Below are positions 20,721-31,589 of a stretch of DNA of 64,000 bases, piece by piece (position 1 is the stretch's first letter; each line of letters starts with the position of its first letter). The notes under the pieces were generated by a model. The model searched no databases. It had not been told where the DNA came from and saw nothing but the letters and a program-made list of their open reading frames with translations. The DNA is from Beta vulgaris subsp. vulgaris (lineage: Eukaryota; Streptophyta; Magnoliopsida; Caryophyllales; Amaranthaceae): assembly GCF_026745355.1 (NCBI RefSeq), contig NC_079208.1, positions 25,533,305-25,597,304 on the forward strand, in the 5' to 3' direction. Both the position numbers and the translations under genes were made by a program.

Positions 20721-22299
20721 CAATTTTATTAAAATAAAATTATGCACAGGTTTAAAGCAGAGGCACCTTCTGTCATACATTATATCCATGGGTAGCATCA
20801 ACTGGATGCTTCAATAAACAACCACAACATATGCATATCTACAGTTCCCTGTGGTACAGAGACAGAGCAATCAACAATTGATCTCATTGATGGGATTCAG
20901 ATTTCAAAATGCTTGTTACAGATTCACATATGTATGATAAAATGTGAAAGGATGACTTTTATCAACCATTCCTTACACCTTCAGCTGAAGAAAAGAGGGC
21001 AGAGCAGAAACCTGTCCAAAAAAACTAAGCATTCAAGATTCCTAGGAGGTAAAGGATAATTATAGACAAATTTATGAGTATATGCTTGTGTACGAATATA
21101 GACAAATTTTTTGCATTCATATTACTCTTCTTAATCGTGGATGACTCTAATTCCCTCTGTTTTAGTTTTAAAAAGTTGGCCCCCATTGCTATATTTGCAA
21201 CCGTTATATATTTATTAGTATAATTACACTACGGTTACTTATTTATCATGAAATGAACCAAAGATTTTACATTTACCACGGACTACAAATAGAGGTAAAT
21301 GAGATATACTTCGCAATGGCATCTTATTCTGTATATAACCCTAAAACAAACAATATATGATGGAATACCTAAATATGTACAAAAACTTCATTACCATAGT
21401 CCCAACACAATCCCTATAAACAAGTGTTATTTGTCCTACTCTCCCAAATCTCACCCCGAGTTTACCCTCGATCTTAGTCTACCCTCCACTATCACCAACC
21501 ATCTTCTATGCAAGCAAACAACAAAGAAATCCTAAATTGGTTCGAGTTGCAAAAATAATGGAAATAAGCTCCCTTAGGCTACAATTACCTATGTCTTCAC
21601 TATACTTGAAATTGAGTTCTATTTGTGACTTTGAACATTCTCCAAAAGGCCCAAGCCTTCAATAAATTAGGTTTACTGCCCAAATATACATTGCATTCTA
21701 TGAAGAAGGACATTAGCAAACCATTTCACAAGATAAAACATGTATTAAGATTTCAAAGAAAGAAAGTGCACTTGAAACCAGAGGGCATAAATAAAGGCAA
21801 GTTAAATGACCTCAAACAAATCGATGAGACCGCGAAAGTTAGAGAGAGAAGGGGAGCTAGGGTTACCAACCTCTACGAGCAGTGATTTCGGCGAGGGTTT
21901 CAAAGAAGCAGGAGAGCCGACGAGCGGTAATTGCTGACTAATTATTCTTCGCAATTCTTCCTCGTCACAAATGTTCCACCGAGGATTTAGAGAAGTCGAT
22001 GAGCAGTGCGTGTGAGAAGACAAGAAAATGCTGACTCCACTGTGCAATACATCGCAGATGAGAAATCTGCCTAGGAAGAGAATTTCCGACGCCAGTGAAG
22101 ACGAGAAATTCTAGCACAATTCGTATGTATTGGAAATGAGAAATTTTGGCACAATGCTTAATTTCGTACTTCACTTGACTGTTGTGGGCTTGTGGCTACC
22201 AAAGAGGTGGAGGAAGAAAGTGCTAGGGATTTTAGAAATCTTGGGGGAGATAGGGAGGGAAAAAATAATCAACACGTGGGTGTGGCTATTTTTTGGGCT
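20721..22299. other. Unassigned DNA between two CACTA-like ends, no gene supported
   Basis: Mostly AT-rich with short frames that resemble nothing known to me. 21800-22070 is more GC-rich with gene-leader character (on the minus strand AACCCTAGCTCCCCTTCTC and a pyrimidine-rich run), which could be a captured host fragment or old promoter DNA. Confidence 0.4.
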
Positions 22300-22508
22300 T
22301 TAGCTAACATGTTACTGATACAATGATATAAACGCTATTGCAACGATAATCGGATGGGTCGTTAAAATAGTCTTCCTTGATGTTGCATTAACTAATAACT
22401 ATAACCATTGCAAAAGTCGTTGCATTAGTACATAACGCTGCAATAGACCATTGCTTTACGGTCAGCCGTTGCATTAAACCATTGCATTTGCTTCAAAATG
22501 TAGCAGTG
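22300..22508. mobile_element. Candidate right terminus of a CACTA-like element
   Basis: A run of GTTGCATTA / CCATTGCA direct and inverted motifs ends with TGTAGCAGTG, immediately before LINE ORF1 sequence. The terminal CACTGCTACA (inverted) and subterminal clustering suit a CACTA-type end. Neither the 11702 end (flank TTA) nor the 20442 end (flank CAT) matches its right flank GCA. Confidence 0.4.
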
Positions 22509-22657
22509 GCAGTTGGAGCTCTAATGACATCATCTCTGGTAGGATAATTTTCTTCAGGGAGCAGAGAAACTGGAAGTTTAAAGGAATAAAGGGGAGTTTT
22601 CTTAAATGCTATTAGGCTTTGTGAAACTAAATTCCCAACTAACACAGTAGTAGAAAC

Positions 22658-22978
22658 TGTTACAGGACAAATAGTCTGTTGAGGATTAAACAAACAAAGA
22701 ATTAAAATTCTGTTATGTTTGTTATAAAGATTCTGTTAAGTTTGTTACAAGAGTAGTTAGCTGCCTATGGCCTGTCACGTGCCAGTAGCTAGTAGTTAAT
22801 TCTGCTTGTATATAAACAGAAGTAATCAGTTGTGATTGGCATTCAATCATTAAATAAAAATCTCAAATCCTCTCTCTATCCTTATCTCTTAAAATTCTGT
22901 TTCTCTACATCTCTCTCTTCTATTCTATTTCTCTTCATAATCTGCCATTATTAAAGGAGAGCTTGAGCTCCCTTAACA
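22658..22978 (+). repeat. 5' LTR of the chromovirus
   Basis: 321 bp, TG...CA. Nearly identical to the 3' LTR; the main length difference is a short ATTGTGA-type duplication present only in the 3' copy near 27480. Contains a TATATAAA box at 22809-22816. Confidence 0.93.
22809..22816 (+). promoter_or_regulatory. TATA box of the chromovirus 5' LTR
   Basis: TATATAAA about 150 bp into the 321-bp LTR, repeated in the 3' LTR near 27458. Position and sequence suit the LTR promoter; no transcription start can be read from sequence. Confidence 0.6.
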
Positions 22979-22979
22979 T

Positions 22980-22991
22980 TGGTATCAGAGC
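22980..22991 (+). other. Primer-binding site, initiator-Met tRNA type
   Basis: TGGTATCAGAGC lies 1 nt after the 5' LTR end. This is the usual plant site complementary to the 3' end of initiator methionine tRNA. Confidence 0.92.
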
Positions 22992-23168
22992 AAAATCTTG
23001 GCCAAATTTTGTGAAAACTTGATGATACAAATCTCTATTCTCTGCTAATTCTAACAAGCTAAAAATTGTAAGATTCTAAAGAAAATGGAGCTTTAGATGA
23101 GATACCCTATTTTTGACGGAAGAAATTTTGATTAAAACTGGATTCTTAGTCATTCTGGCTCCTCAAAT

Positions 23169-24237
23169 GCGTAGAATTGTAGCTATGGAAGATCAATTGA
23201 GAGCATTAGAGCAGAAAATTCAAGATCAAACATAAAAATATGATGATCAATCTGTGAAACTGCAAGATCAGTCTAAGAAAATTGATGATTTGATGAATGT
23301 AATCATGGAACTGAAGGATAAGTTGAGTGATTCTTCTGCCGAGGGTTCCAGAACTGGAGGAAGGGAGGTTAATACACCAAAATCTTTCGGGTATAATCCT
23401 AAACTTTCTTTTCCTAAGTTTGATGGCAATAACTGTAGACTTTGGGTTAAAAAATGTCACAAGTACTTCAGACTTTGCAAAATAAGTGATGATCAGAAGG
23501 TTGATTTGGCATCCTTGAATATGACTGATAAGGCAGAGAAATGGGTTACTAGTTATCTGTCTTCTAGAAGTAATGTAGAATGGCCTGAGTTTGTGTTGGA
23601 CCTGGCAGCTAGATTCAAGGATGACAGAGGAGTGAATTTTGTGGAGAAATTCAATAAACTTGAGCAAACTGATTCTATAGAATCATACTTAGATGAATTT
23701 GAAGATTTGAAGTCTGATGTATTAGAAACTCATCACTCATTATCTGATGAGTTTATACTAGACAGTTTTATTGGTGGATTAAAACCTGGTATTAAACCAT
23801 TTGTGAAAGCTTTCAAACCTGCAACCTTATCTGCAGCTGTGGAGTTTGCCAGGTTGCAAGAAGAAGCTTTAGCAGCTACACAGACACCAAAACCTTATAA
23901 ACCTATCTCTTCTTTTCCTTACAAACCACTTCAGGCCATCCCTCTCAATAGTAATGAACCACCTCTCCTCCCTACTCCTTCAATAAAACCAAATTTATCC
24001 CTAACCAAATTCCAGCCCAAGACTACAAAAATCCTAGACACATACCTGCTGATGTAAGAGCTGAAAAAATAGCTAAGGGTCTCTGCTATTATTGTGACCA
24101 ACCTTATGATAGAAATCAAAAGTGCTTGTTTAAGGAGCCTCAGCTCTTTACTGTTGAAATTGCTAAGGAAGAAGAGCAGAAAGAAGTAAGTGATGAAGAA
24201 CTTGATTCTGAGGAAGAAGAGTTGGTGAACCTGTGAT
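23169..24237 (+). pseudogene. Chromovirus gag
   Basis: The capsid-like retrotransposon gag region (PKFDGNNCRLWVKKCHKYF, then EKWVTSYLSSR and VNFVEKFNKLEQ) packages element RNA in intact relatives. The frame from an ATG at 23169 meets a TAA near 23233, and the main open part is 23254-24057. A frame change then leads to a Cys-containing CYYCDQPYDRNQKC segment, where the His expected of a CCHC knuckle is not in its usual place, and an acidic end. Not intact as read. Confidence 0.8.
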
Positions 24238-24814
24238 CTCTATTAGTGCATTATCTGGAAACCAGAATTTCCAGACCATGAGAGTTCAAGGCATGAAAAA
24301 TAACAAGCACTTTCATATCTTGATTGATTCTGGTAGCATCCATAACTTCCTTGATTTGGAATTAGCCAAGAAAATGGCATGTTCAATCACAAGCATTCCT
24401 TCACAAGCTGTGACAGTGGCTGATGGTAATTACCTGGCCTGTCAACATATGTGTAAAGGATTTCAGTGGTCAATGCAAGGAAAATTATTTGTGGTTGATG
24501 TCATGTTAATTGCTTTGGGTGGCTGTGACATGGTATTAGGAGTGCAATGGCTCACAACTTTAGGTCCTATCTTTTGGGACTTTAAAGAGTTATGCATGAA
24601 GTTTAATTTGGAGGGCACTTCTTTCATCTTACAAGGGGTACATCCTCAAAAGGTTAAGGTAATTAATGGCACTCCTTCTGTTAAGATGGTTCATAATGCT
24701 GTAGAATTGTGCCTGTTTCAAGTTAGAGATGTCAATTTCATGGCATTGCAGTCCTCACTCCCTAGCAATCTTCCTGGTTTCATTCCAGAAGAACTTTCTA
24801 CCCTGAAACAGTAA
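24233..24814 (+). pseudogene. Chromovirus aspartic protease region
   Basis: A 193-codon frame with FHILIDSGSIHNFLD (catalytic DSG; FLIDSGSTHNF is the family norm), then DMVLGVQWL, the second conserved block of Ty3/gypsy proteases. It would cut the Gag-Pol polyprotein. It lies between gag and RT and ends at a TAA near 24812, which interrupts the pol frame. Confidence 0.85.
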
Positions 24815-26170
24815 TATTCAGACATCTTTGCAGACCCTAGTACACTTCCTCCTCAAAGAGGTGTCTTTGATCACACCATACCCCTTGAACCTGGAACTAG
24901 GCCAGTCAATATCAGGCCCTATAAATATCCTCTTAAACAGAGAGATATCATTGAGCAACTGATCAATGACATGTTAGAGAGTCGAATCACAAGACCATCA
25001 AGAATAAATTTCCCATACCTGTAATTAATGAATTGATTGATGAATTGGCAGATGCTGTTGTTTTTAGTAAATTGGATTTGAGAGCTGGCTATCACCAGTT
25101 GAGGGTTCATGAAGCAGATATCCATAAAACAGCCTTCAAAACTCATTCAGGCCATTTTGAGTTCTTAGTCATGCCTTTTGGCTTGACTAATGCTCCAGCT
25201 TCTTTTCAAAGTTGGATGTATAATGTCTTTAAACCTCTTCTAAGAAAATGTGTCTTAGTTTTCTTTGATGATATTTTGGTTTATAGTAAAACCAAAGCTG
25301 ATCACTGGCAGCATCTAGCTCAAGTATTTGAGCTTATGAGGGAAAATTTCATGTTTGCAAAGGAGAGTAAGTGCAGCTTTGCAGTAGACAAAATTAAGTA
25401 TTTGGGACATTACATATCAGCACATGGGGTTGAAACTGATCCAAATAAAGTGTCAGCAGTGGCTAACTGGCCTGTTCCCAAATCAGTCAAAGACCTTAGA
25501 AGCTTCCTAGGCCTGGCAGGTTATTATAGGATGTTTGTCAAGCACTACTCACTTATCAGTAAACCTTTGACTGACTTACTTAAGAAGGGTGCCTTTGCTT
25601 GGTCTGATTCAGCTCAACATGCTTTTATTGCTTTGAAGGAAGCTTTAATTTCTGCCCCAGTTTTAGCTGTTCCTAACTTTACCAAGCTCTTTGTTGTTGA
25701 GACTGATGCAAGCAAGAGTGGTATAGGGGTTGTCTTGATGCAAGACAATCATCCCTTAGCTTACATAAGTAGGTCCCTTGGGCCAAGATGGCAAAACCTT
25801 TATGTGTATGAGAAGGAGCTTTTAGCCATTGTGTTTGCTGTTCAGAAGTGGGAAGAATACTTGATGAGTTCCCATTTTATTATTAGAACAGATCAGAAAA
25901 GCCTTAAATGGTTGTTGCAACAGAAAGTGTCTACTCCTTTCCAGCAATTTTGGCTCTCTAAACTCACGGGGTTTAGTTATGAGATTCAATACAAGAGTGG
26001 TCAAGAAAATGTTGCAGCAGATGCTCTTTCTAGAGTCCAGGGAGTAGAAATTTTATGCTTGGCTATTTCAGTTCTCTCTTCAGATTTGACTAAGCTCATT
26101 ACAGCTAGTTATGTGTTGGAAGATAGCCTAGTTCATCTTTTACAGCAGTTGCAAACATCTGCTTCAGTAG
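24815..26170 (+). pseudogene. Chromovirus reverse transcriptase and RNase H, with an internal RT deletion
   Basis: Begins with FDHTIPLEPGTRPVN and Y(K)YP around 24880. The sequence jumps near 25005 from the RPS of the connecting helix directly to FPIPVI, so the ~30 residues between, including the conserved block with the CVDYR motif, are missing and the frame shifts. The open part from 25033 carries FSKLDLRAGYHQ (first catalytic Asp) and VFFDDILVYS (FDD catalytic pair). RNase H follows: VETDASKSGIG, YEKELLAIVFA, RTDQKSLKWLL and ADALSRV supply its acidic residues. It cannot make complete RT. Confidence 0.88.
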
Positions 26171-27247
26171 GCCATTATACCTGTCATGAAGGCTTGTTGG
26201 GAAGGAAGGGTAAATTGGTTGTTGGTCCAGATACTAGTCTAAGGACCAAAATTATTACCTGGCTTCATGCTGCACCTGAGAGTGGTCACTTAGGGAGAGA
26301 GTTGACAATAAGAAGAGTTAAGAACTTTCTATTGGAAGGGCTTATCTAAGGTGGCTCAAGCTTATTTGGACAATGTGTTCAAACTCCATAGTTGGCCTAG
26401 GAGTATTGTGAGTGATTGTGATGCTATTTTCTTGAGTCAATTCTGGAAAGGTCTCTTCGGTTTACATGGCACTGAGTTTCTGCTTTCATTAGCATATCAC
26501 CCAGAAACTGATGGCCAGACTGAGGTGGTCAATAGGGGTCTTGAAACTTATCTTAGATGCATGTGTGGAGATAAACCCAAGGACTGGCATGCTTGGTTAC
26601 CTCTTGCTGAGTGGTGGTATAATACCCACTTCCATTCATCTACTTTGATCACTCCCTGTGAAGTGGTTTATGGTCAGCCACATCCTGTCCATCTTCCCTA
26701 TTTACCTGGAGATTGTGTAGTAGATGCTGTTGACAGGAGCTTACAAAGAAGAGAGCTGATGATTAATTTGTTGAAACATCATTTACAAAGAGCCCAAGAT
26801 AGGATGAAACATCAGGCTGACAAGCATAGGTCAGAGAGATCCTTTCAAGTGAATGACTGGGTGTGGTTGAAGCTACAACCTTATAGGCAGGTCTCAGTTC
26901 AGGCTCGAAGCAATCATAAGCTCTCACCTAAGTATTATGGTCCATTCCAAGTCTTAGCTGCAGTAGGCAAAGTGGCTTATAAGTTGAAGCTTCCTGTGGA
27001 GTCTAAAATCCATGATGTGTTTCATGTGTCTCAACTGAAGGCCTTTCATGGAGTCCTACCTTTGGCTACTCATATTCCTACTTGGTTCCAAGGCCAAGAT
27101 TCTTCAGTAGTACTCAACCCAGCTTCCATTTTGGACAGAAGATTTGTACAAGTCCAGAACCAGGCTCAGGTTCAATACTTAGTTAAGTGGCACAATCTTC
27201 CTTCTCATGAGGCTAATTGGGAAATTGCTGAAGATTTTGAAGCTTAG
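26171..27247 (+). pseudogene. Chromovirus integrase lacking part of its core, with chromodomain
   Basis: The N-terminal zinc-region His pair is present (GHLGRELTIRRVKNF), but the frame then stops at 26347 and resumes in another frame at 26351 in VAQAYLDNVFKLHSWP. The Cys pair of the zinc finger and the first catalytic Asp region are missing. The rest has IVSDCDAIFLSQFWK (second Asp), PETDGQTEVVNRGLE (catalytic Glu), the GPF domain (KYYGPFQVL) and a C-terminal chromodomain (VQYLVKWHNLPSHEANWE). Chromodomains steer integration to marked chromatin. The stop at about 27245 lies just before the purine tract. Confidence 0.9.
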
Positions 27248-27293
27248 TTTCCTGCATTTATGCTTAGTGTGAACTTGGGGACAAGTTCTTCTT

Positions 27294-27306
27294 AAGGGGG
27301 AAGAAA
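27294..27306 (+). other. Polypurine tract of the chromovirus
   Basis: AAGGGGGAAGAAA directly before the 3' LTR; primes plus-strand DNA in LTR elements. Confidence 0.85.
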
Positions 27307-27634
27307 TGTTACAGGACAAATAGTCTGTTGAGGATTAAACAAACAAATAATTAAAATTCTGTTATGTTTGTTATAAAGATTCTGTTAAGTTTGTTACAGG
27401 AGTAGTTAGCTGCCTATCGTCTGTCACGTGCCAGTAGCTAGTAGTTAATTCTGCTTGTATATAAACAGAAGTAATCAATTGTGAATTGTGATTGGCATTC
27501 AATCATTAAATAAAAATCTCAAATCCTCTCTCTATCCTTCTCTCTTAAAATTCTGTTTCTCTACCTCCCTCTCTTCTATTCTATTTCTCTTCATAATCTT
27601 CTATTATCAAAGGAGAGCTTGAGCTCCCTTAACA
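27307..27634 (+). repeat. 3' LTR of the chromovirus
   Basis: 328 bp, partner of 22658-22978; followed by the duplicated GAAAC. Confidence 0.93.
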
Positions 27635-27639
27635 GAAAC

Positions 27640-29101
27640 AGACAGGGGTAGTTTATGAGGAGGGTTAATGAACTGAATTTTACTATCCATTTTTCGCTAC
27701 CCTATATTAAGCCAGTTTGACTTAAACACAGGATTACTCAGCAGCTTTAAATTTGTATAGTCTAGACTGTAAGAAAAGTCTCCCACAATGCCTATGTCTA
27801 TCAATTCATTAACTGAGAAGAAAATTATCCGACCTTTGATTTTTATATGAGCATTGATTTATAGCCTCCGTTACCCAGTTTGAATCCATTTTCACTCGTT
27901 TCCCACCGTTGCACCACCCTGGACTACACCGTGGTTTTCGTTTGTCCCCACACTAGCTTGATTCGCATCTTTGCTTGTTTTTATTTTTCCCCCCGATTCT
28001 CTATGGGTAATGGGCCCATGAGAATGATGTTTGGTTTTTGGAGATGAGGTGATAATAATTGGTGGGGGTTTAATGTTCCTCCTAGCCCAAAGAGGTATTT
28101 TTGCCTTAATGTTATCATCGTCACTTGAAGATTCTGAGGATTTTTGTTTCCTTGCACTTGTGCATCCACCCGGAATTGGAGCGTCCGACGAGCTTGATGA
28201 CTCTTTGTGAGAAATTGAACTCATGGAACTTGCGGCAAACGGATACCATCACTAGGGTAAGCTATTAGATCAATACCAGAGGTCCTAAGGATTTCAATTC
28301 TACGAAGGCCAATCAATTTGTTAATGAAGCAAGGAGACGGGGGATGAACACAAGGAGGTTATGGCGAGTTGAGCACACCTCTGCTATTCTAATACCAAAG
28401 CGTCTATGTGCTTCCTCCATTGATAGATGACATCTTGAGACTTTATGGCCAACCATTTCGCATTTTTTACAAAAAATAGATACTCCTTCATAATGAAAAT
28501 CTATCCATTTAAAATGGTTTTGTGCATATTCATAAAAAAAACCCCGGAATGAGCGGTTTATCTAGCTCGACGTAAACCTTAGCTCTGATGAATTATTTTG
28601 GGCCTTCATCATGGGATGCTTCATCGAAGTGGACGATTCTCCCTAGCTTAGATAAAGCTCTTTCAGCAACATGTGCGCGATTCGAAGTCAAAGGGATGCC
28701 CTCAACTCTTACTCATAATGGGTAGGATGCGAAATTAAAGCTCCGAATTGCAGCACTCGGAAACCAGCACTTAAAAACCAGTAATGCACCATGGAAGCAT
28801 GTATTTTTCCTTGCAAGGAGATTATCACGGTCATAAAATGTTAGTGCAGTAGAAGAAAAAGGTTTTTCACACTTTCTCTACCCTGGCATCTTCATTTGTA
28901 AACCAGAAGGAAGAGACCCAATTCTAAATTTGTGTAGAGGAAAAATCTATGTGATCCTTGAACTGACATATCAATGACATAGGGAAGATCACATCTAAAG
29001 GATGCATATCCCCCGTTTGAGAAGTAATGATAGGTCCCATTTTCTTGATACCAATTGGGGGGGGGGGGGTTGTTATCAAAGTTAATGAAGTTTTGGTCCA
29101 T
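27640..29101 (-). pseudogene. LINE ORF1 remnant (DUF4283 and CCHC zinc knuckle)
   Basis: The minus strand begins with MDQNFINFDN at 29101, then a DUF4283-like stretch (FYDRDNLLARKN, FKCWFPSAAIRSFNF, VEGIPLTSN, FDEASHDEGPK, RAKVYVELDKPLIPGFF) and a zinc knuckle CKKCEMVGHKVSRC near 28437-28480 (CX2CX4HX4C complete). A Ser-rich low-complexity tail (27892-28224) follows and continues beyond the chromovirus at 22509-22652. Stops occur inside the DUF4283 part, so it is dead as read. In plant L1 elements ORF1 binds the element RNA. Confidence 0.8.
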
Positions 29102-29336
29102 TGCATGGGGTGTGAGAGAGAGGTTTCAGTGTGAGGTGAGATCTTATTGGATAGAATGACTATTATGGAGGGGAATGGCCAGGGATTTTGAAGAGGTTAA
29201 CAGTAGACTGAGGGAGAGGAACTCTAGGTTTCTAGAGAGAGAGACTCTCAATTTTAGAGACAAGGAGATATATTAATCCAGATACATATGGAAAAAGAGA
29301 GTTACTTCTTCCATTTCTTTTTAGGAGCTATATCTC

Positions 29337-30556
29337 GAAGTGGCAGTTCCATGGTATGCAGTGTGCCCAAAAATACTGCTTTTTGAAAAATATTTACCAT
29401 CATGGTTTTTTTTGTTAATATGATTTACTTATTTTTAGGATTTTTTTTAAAAAAAAAATTAACACCAATGGTCCCAACTTTTGGCCCATCTTTCATCAAC
29501 AATCCATACTATTCAAAATCCATAAACAGTCCAAACTTTGGACTCAAACTTCCATAATTTGACTCATTAATCAATTTACGTGCTATATAAAATTGAGATC
29601 ACGTGACTTGCACATGACCACTTTAGTGATTCTTTTATTTTACCCTTTTCTTTGTTTGACTTTCTAAATTAATTTACCTTTTTTCCTTTTTTTCTCCTCT
29701 TTTTTTTAATAAATTTACTTGGCCACTATCAATAACCATAAAGATCATTAGACATAAACCTTAACGTTTACCACCAATTAACTCCATTGCCACATCCACC
29801 AACATCAAAACAACCACCCATCACTTATGCCCAACCACCTCTGCCACTTAACCCAAACCACAACCACCACCACCTCCACAACCACCACCATTACCAATAT
29901 CCACTCGACTAGCATACACCAACCAACAAAAAAACCTCCAAAATCAGCCCCACCATAAAAAAACCATTCACAACCTCCAAAAACCATTCCCCACCCTCGA
30001 AAATAACCAACCCTAACAACTCTATAGATAATCTGCTTAAACTCCTCATCAACCTCCGATATGTTCCTCCCAATAAACCTCTCCAATGAAAAGAAAGTAT
30101 TCCCGGGATTCACCACTGCCTACCGCTTCCCAATTTGCCCCACCAATCTCTGCAGTATTTGTGTACACCGCCACCGACGACATCGTGCGATTCCCTCCGC
30201 ATTCGTCACTATCGTCGGCTTCCCTCCTTCCATTGTGGCAACCGCCAAACTTGTTGTTTAGAGCTCCATTCCTACATCCTTCTCATTAACGGCTCTTACC
30301 GAATCTAGGGGGGGTTAACTTTTAAGAGGAGCTATAGGAGGACTGGAGGAAAATGAGTGGCAATTAGATGGACTTGATGATGATGAGGATGTTGATGCCG
30401 ATAATGCAGAGTTGTAGTGGGTTGTTTCCCTGGAGGCGTTGATGATGAAGGTGACAGTGGTGCAATGGTGACGATGATGATTGTGGATGGTTCATGTGGC
30501 AGGGAAGAGGGAGAAAGAAATGAAATGGGAAAAAAACAATTAGTGAAAAGAAATAA
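29337..30556. other. No gene supported; low-complexity ACC/CCA-rich DNA
   Basis: After the LINE target duplication comes AT-rich DNA, then ACC/CCA-rich, Pro/Thr-like sequence (29797-30020) and its complement-like TGATGA-rich stretch (30370-30480). Frames here follow from composition. Confidence 0.5.
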
Positions 30557-30561
30557 AAAGG

Positions 30562-30724
30562 TGTTGTAAATAAACAAAAGAGGGACGAGAGAATAGTGTT
30601 ATTTCTATTATTCCATATATATATACAATACAATAGTTAGGTATTTGCTTGGAGAAAAAAACCCTAGAATATCCCGGATACATTAACGGGGATATAATGA
30701 GCATCCATATTATATTTCTAAATA
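30562..30724 (-). repeat. Short 3' LTR of copia element A
   Basis: On the plus strand it starts TGTTGTAAATAAAC and ends TTTCTAAATA just before the CTCCCCCTTGG complement of the purine tract. The other terminus is TA instead of TG, a likely mutation. The partner LTR is absent, so borders are inferred. Confidence 0.6.
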
Positions 30725-30909
30725 CTCCCCCTTGGATATCCATTATACAAAATAAAAGTTCTCTCTTAAAATAAAATATTTCCTAATGCGCGTAAGATGC
30801 TGCCTCATTAAAAACCTTACCAGGAAAACCCAGTGGGAAAAACCATGGTTAAGGAAAAAAGAGTGCAGCGCGCATCTTATCCCCCTCATGATTACATAAC
30901 TTGAGATCT

Positions 30910-31466
30910 TTGAGACGACGCAGTCCAATATGGTAAACTAATTTCTTGAAAGTAGCAGTTGGAAGTGTCTTGGTAAATAGGTCTTCCAAATTTTCACTTA
31001 AACGAATCTGTAGAACCTGTACATCACCATTCTTTGCAGTTCATGGGTGAAGAAGAATTTTGGTAAAATGTGCTTTTTTCTAGCACCCTTGATGTATCCT
31101 TCCTTGAGCTGCGATGCATGCTGCATTATCGTCATACATAACTGTTGGAGCTTCTTTCCCTATAGATATGCCACAATCTTCTCGTATATGTTGAATTACG
31201 GACCTTAACCATACACATTCACGACTAGCTTCGTGGATAGAGAAAATCTCTGCATGGTTGGAAGAAGTGGCTGCAATGGTTTGCTTCATGGAACGCCAAG
31301 AAATGGCAGTACCACCACTTGTGAACACATATCCTGTTTGTGATCGAGCATTACGGGGATCAGACAAATACCCTGCATCTGCAAAACCAATTAAGTCTTC
31401 TTTGGGCTGGTTAGAAAAGAATAAACCCATATCTTTCGTTCCTAGGAGGTAACGAAGTACGTGCAT
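30910..31466 (-). pseudogene. Copia A RNase H
   Basis: MHVLRYLLGTKDMGLFFS, GFADAGYLSDPRNARS (catalytic Asp), AATSSNHAEIFSIHEA (Glu region), VMYDDNAACIAAQ (Asp), then after a frameshift near 31085 NLEDLFTKTLPTATF, the usual copia C-terminus. RNase H removes the RNA strand during cDNA synthesis. Confidence 0.85.
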
Positions 31467-31589
31467 GTTTTATTCCATTCTAATGCCTTCAAGTTGGACA
31501 TGAGCTAAACCTTGCTAACAAGTTCACAGGAAATGATATGTCAGGTCTCGTATGACTAGCAAGATACATCAATGTCCCTATTGCACTTA

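Larger units (their letters stand above)
22658..27634 (+). mobile_element. Ty3/gypsy chromovirus (Reina-like size), internally deleted
   Basis: Complete ends: LTRs 22658-22978 and 27307-27634, both TGTTACAGG...TTAACA, flanked by GAAAC at 22653-22657 and 27635-27639. A Met-initiator-type primer-binding site follows the 5' LTR, and a purine tract precedes the 3' LTR. Order is gag, protease, RT, RNase H, integrase, chromodomain, which is Ty3/gypsy. The ~325-bp LTRs and 5-kb length with a C-terminal chromodomain suggest the Reina branch; the branch is inference. Two internal deletions remove RT and integrase sequence. Inserted in LINE ORF1. Confidence 0.93.
10558..29322 (-). mobile_element. L1-type LINE, 18.8-kb span because later transposons are nested in it
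   Basis: The 3' end is a poly(A) tail on the minus strand (T run at 10559-10577). The flanks AGGAGCTGTATCTC (10544-10557) and AGGAGCTATATCTC (29323-29336) match at 13 of 14 positions, as expected for a LINE target duplication. On the minus strand the order is right: 5' leader and ORF1 (DUF4283, zinc knuckle) at 29.3-27.6 kb continuing at 22.65-22.51 kb, then the ORF2 C-terminal part at 11.70-10.59 kb. LINE DNA left is 10558-11701, 22509-22657 and 27640-29322, about 3 kb. Endonuclease and most of the reverse transcriptase are missing, so sequence was lost around the CACTA block. That both parts are one element is inference from the matching ends, strand and order. Confidence 0.75.

Noticed and set aside
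11702..22508. A single CACTA element from 11702 to 22508
   Set aside because: The end flanks (TTA versus GCA) and subterminal motifs differ, so these ends cannot be paired from this sequence.
29805..30577. Frames on both strands with Gly/Val or Pro/Thr/His-rich proteins
   Set aside because: ACC/CCA and TGATGA simple-sequence DNA; no conserved domain.
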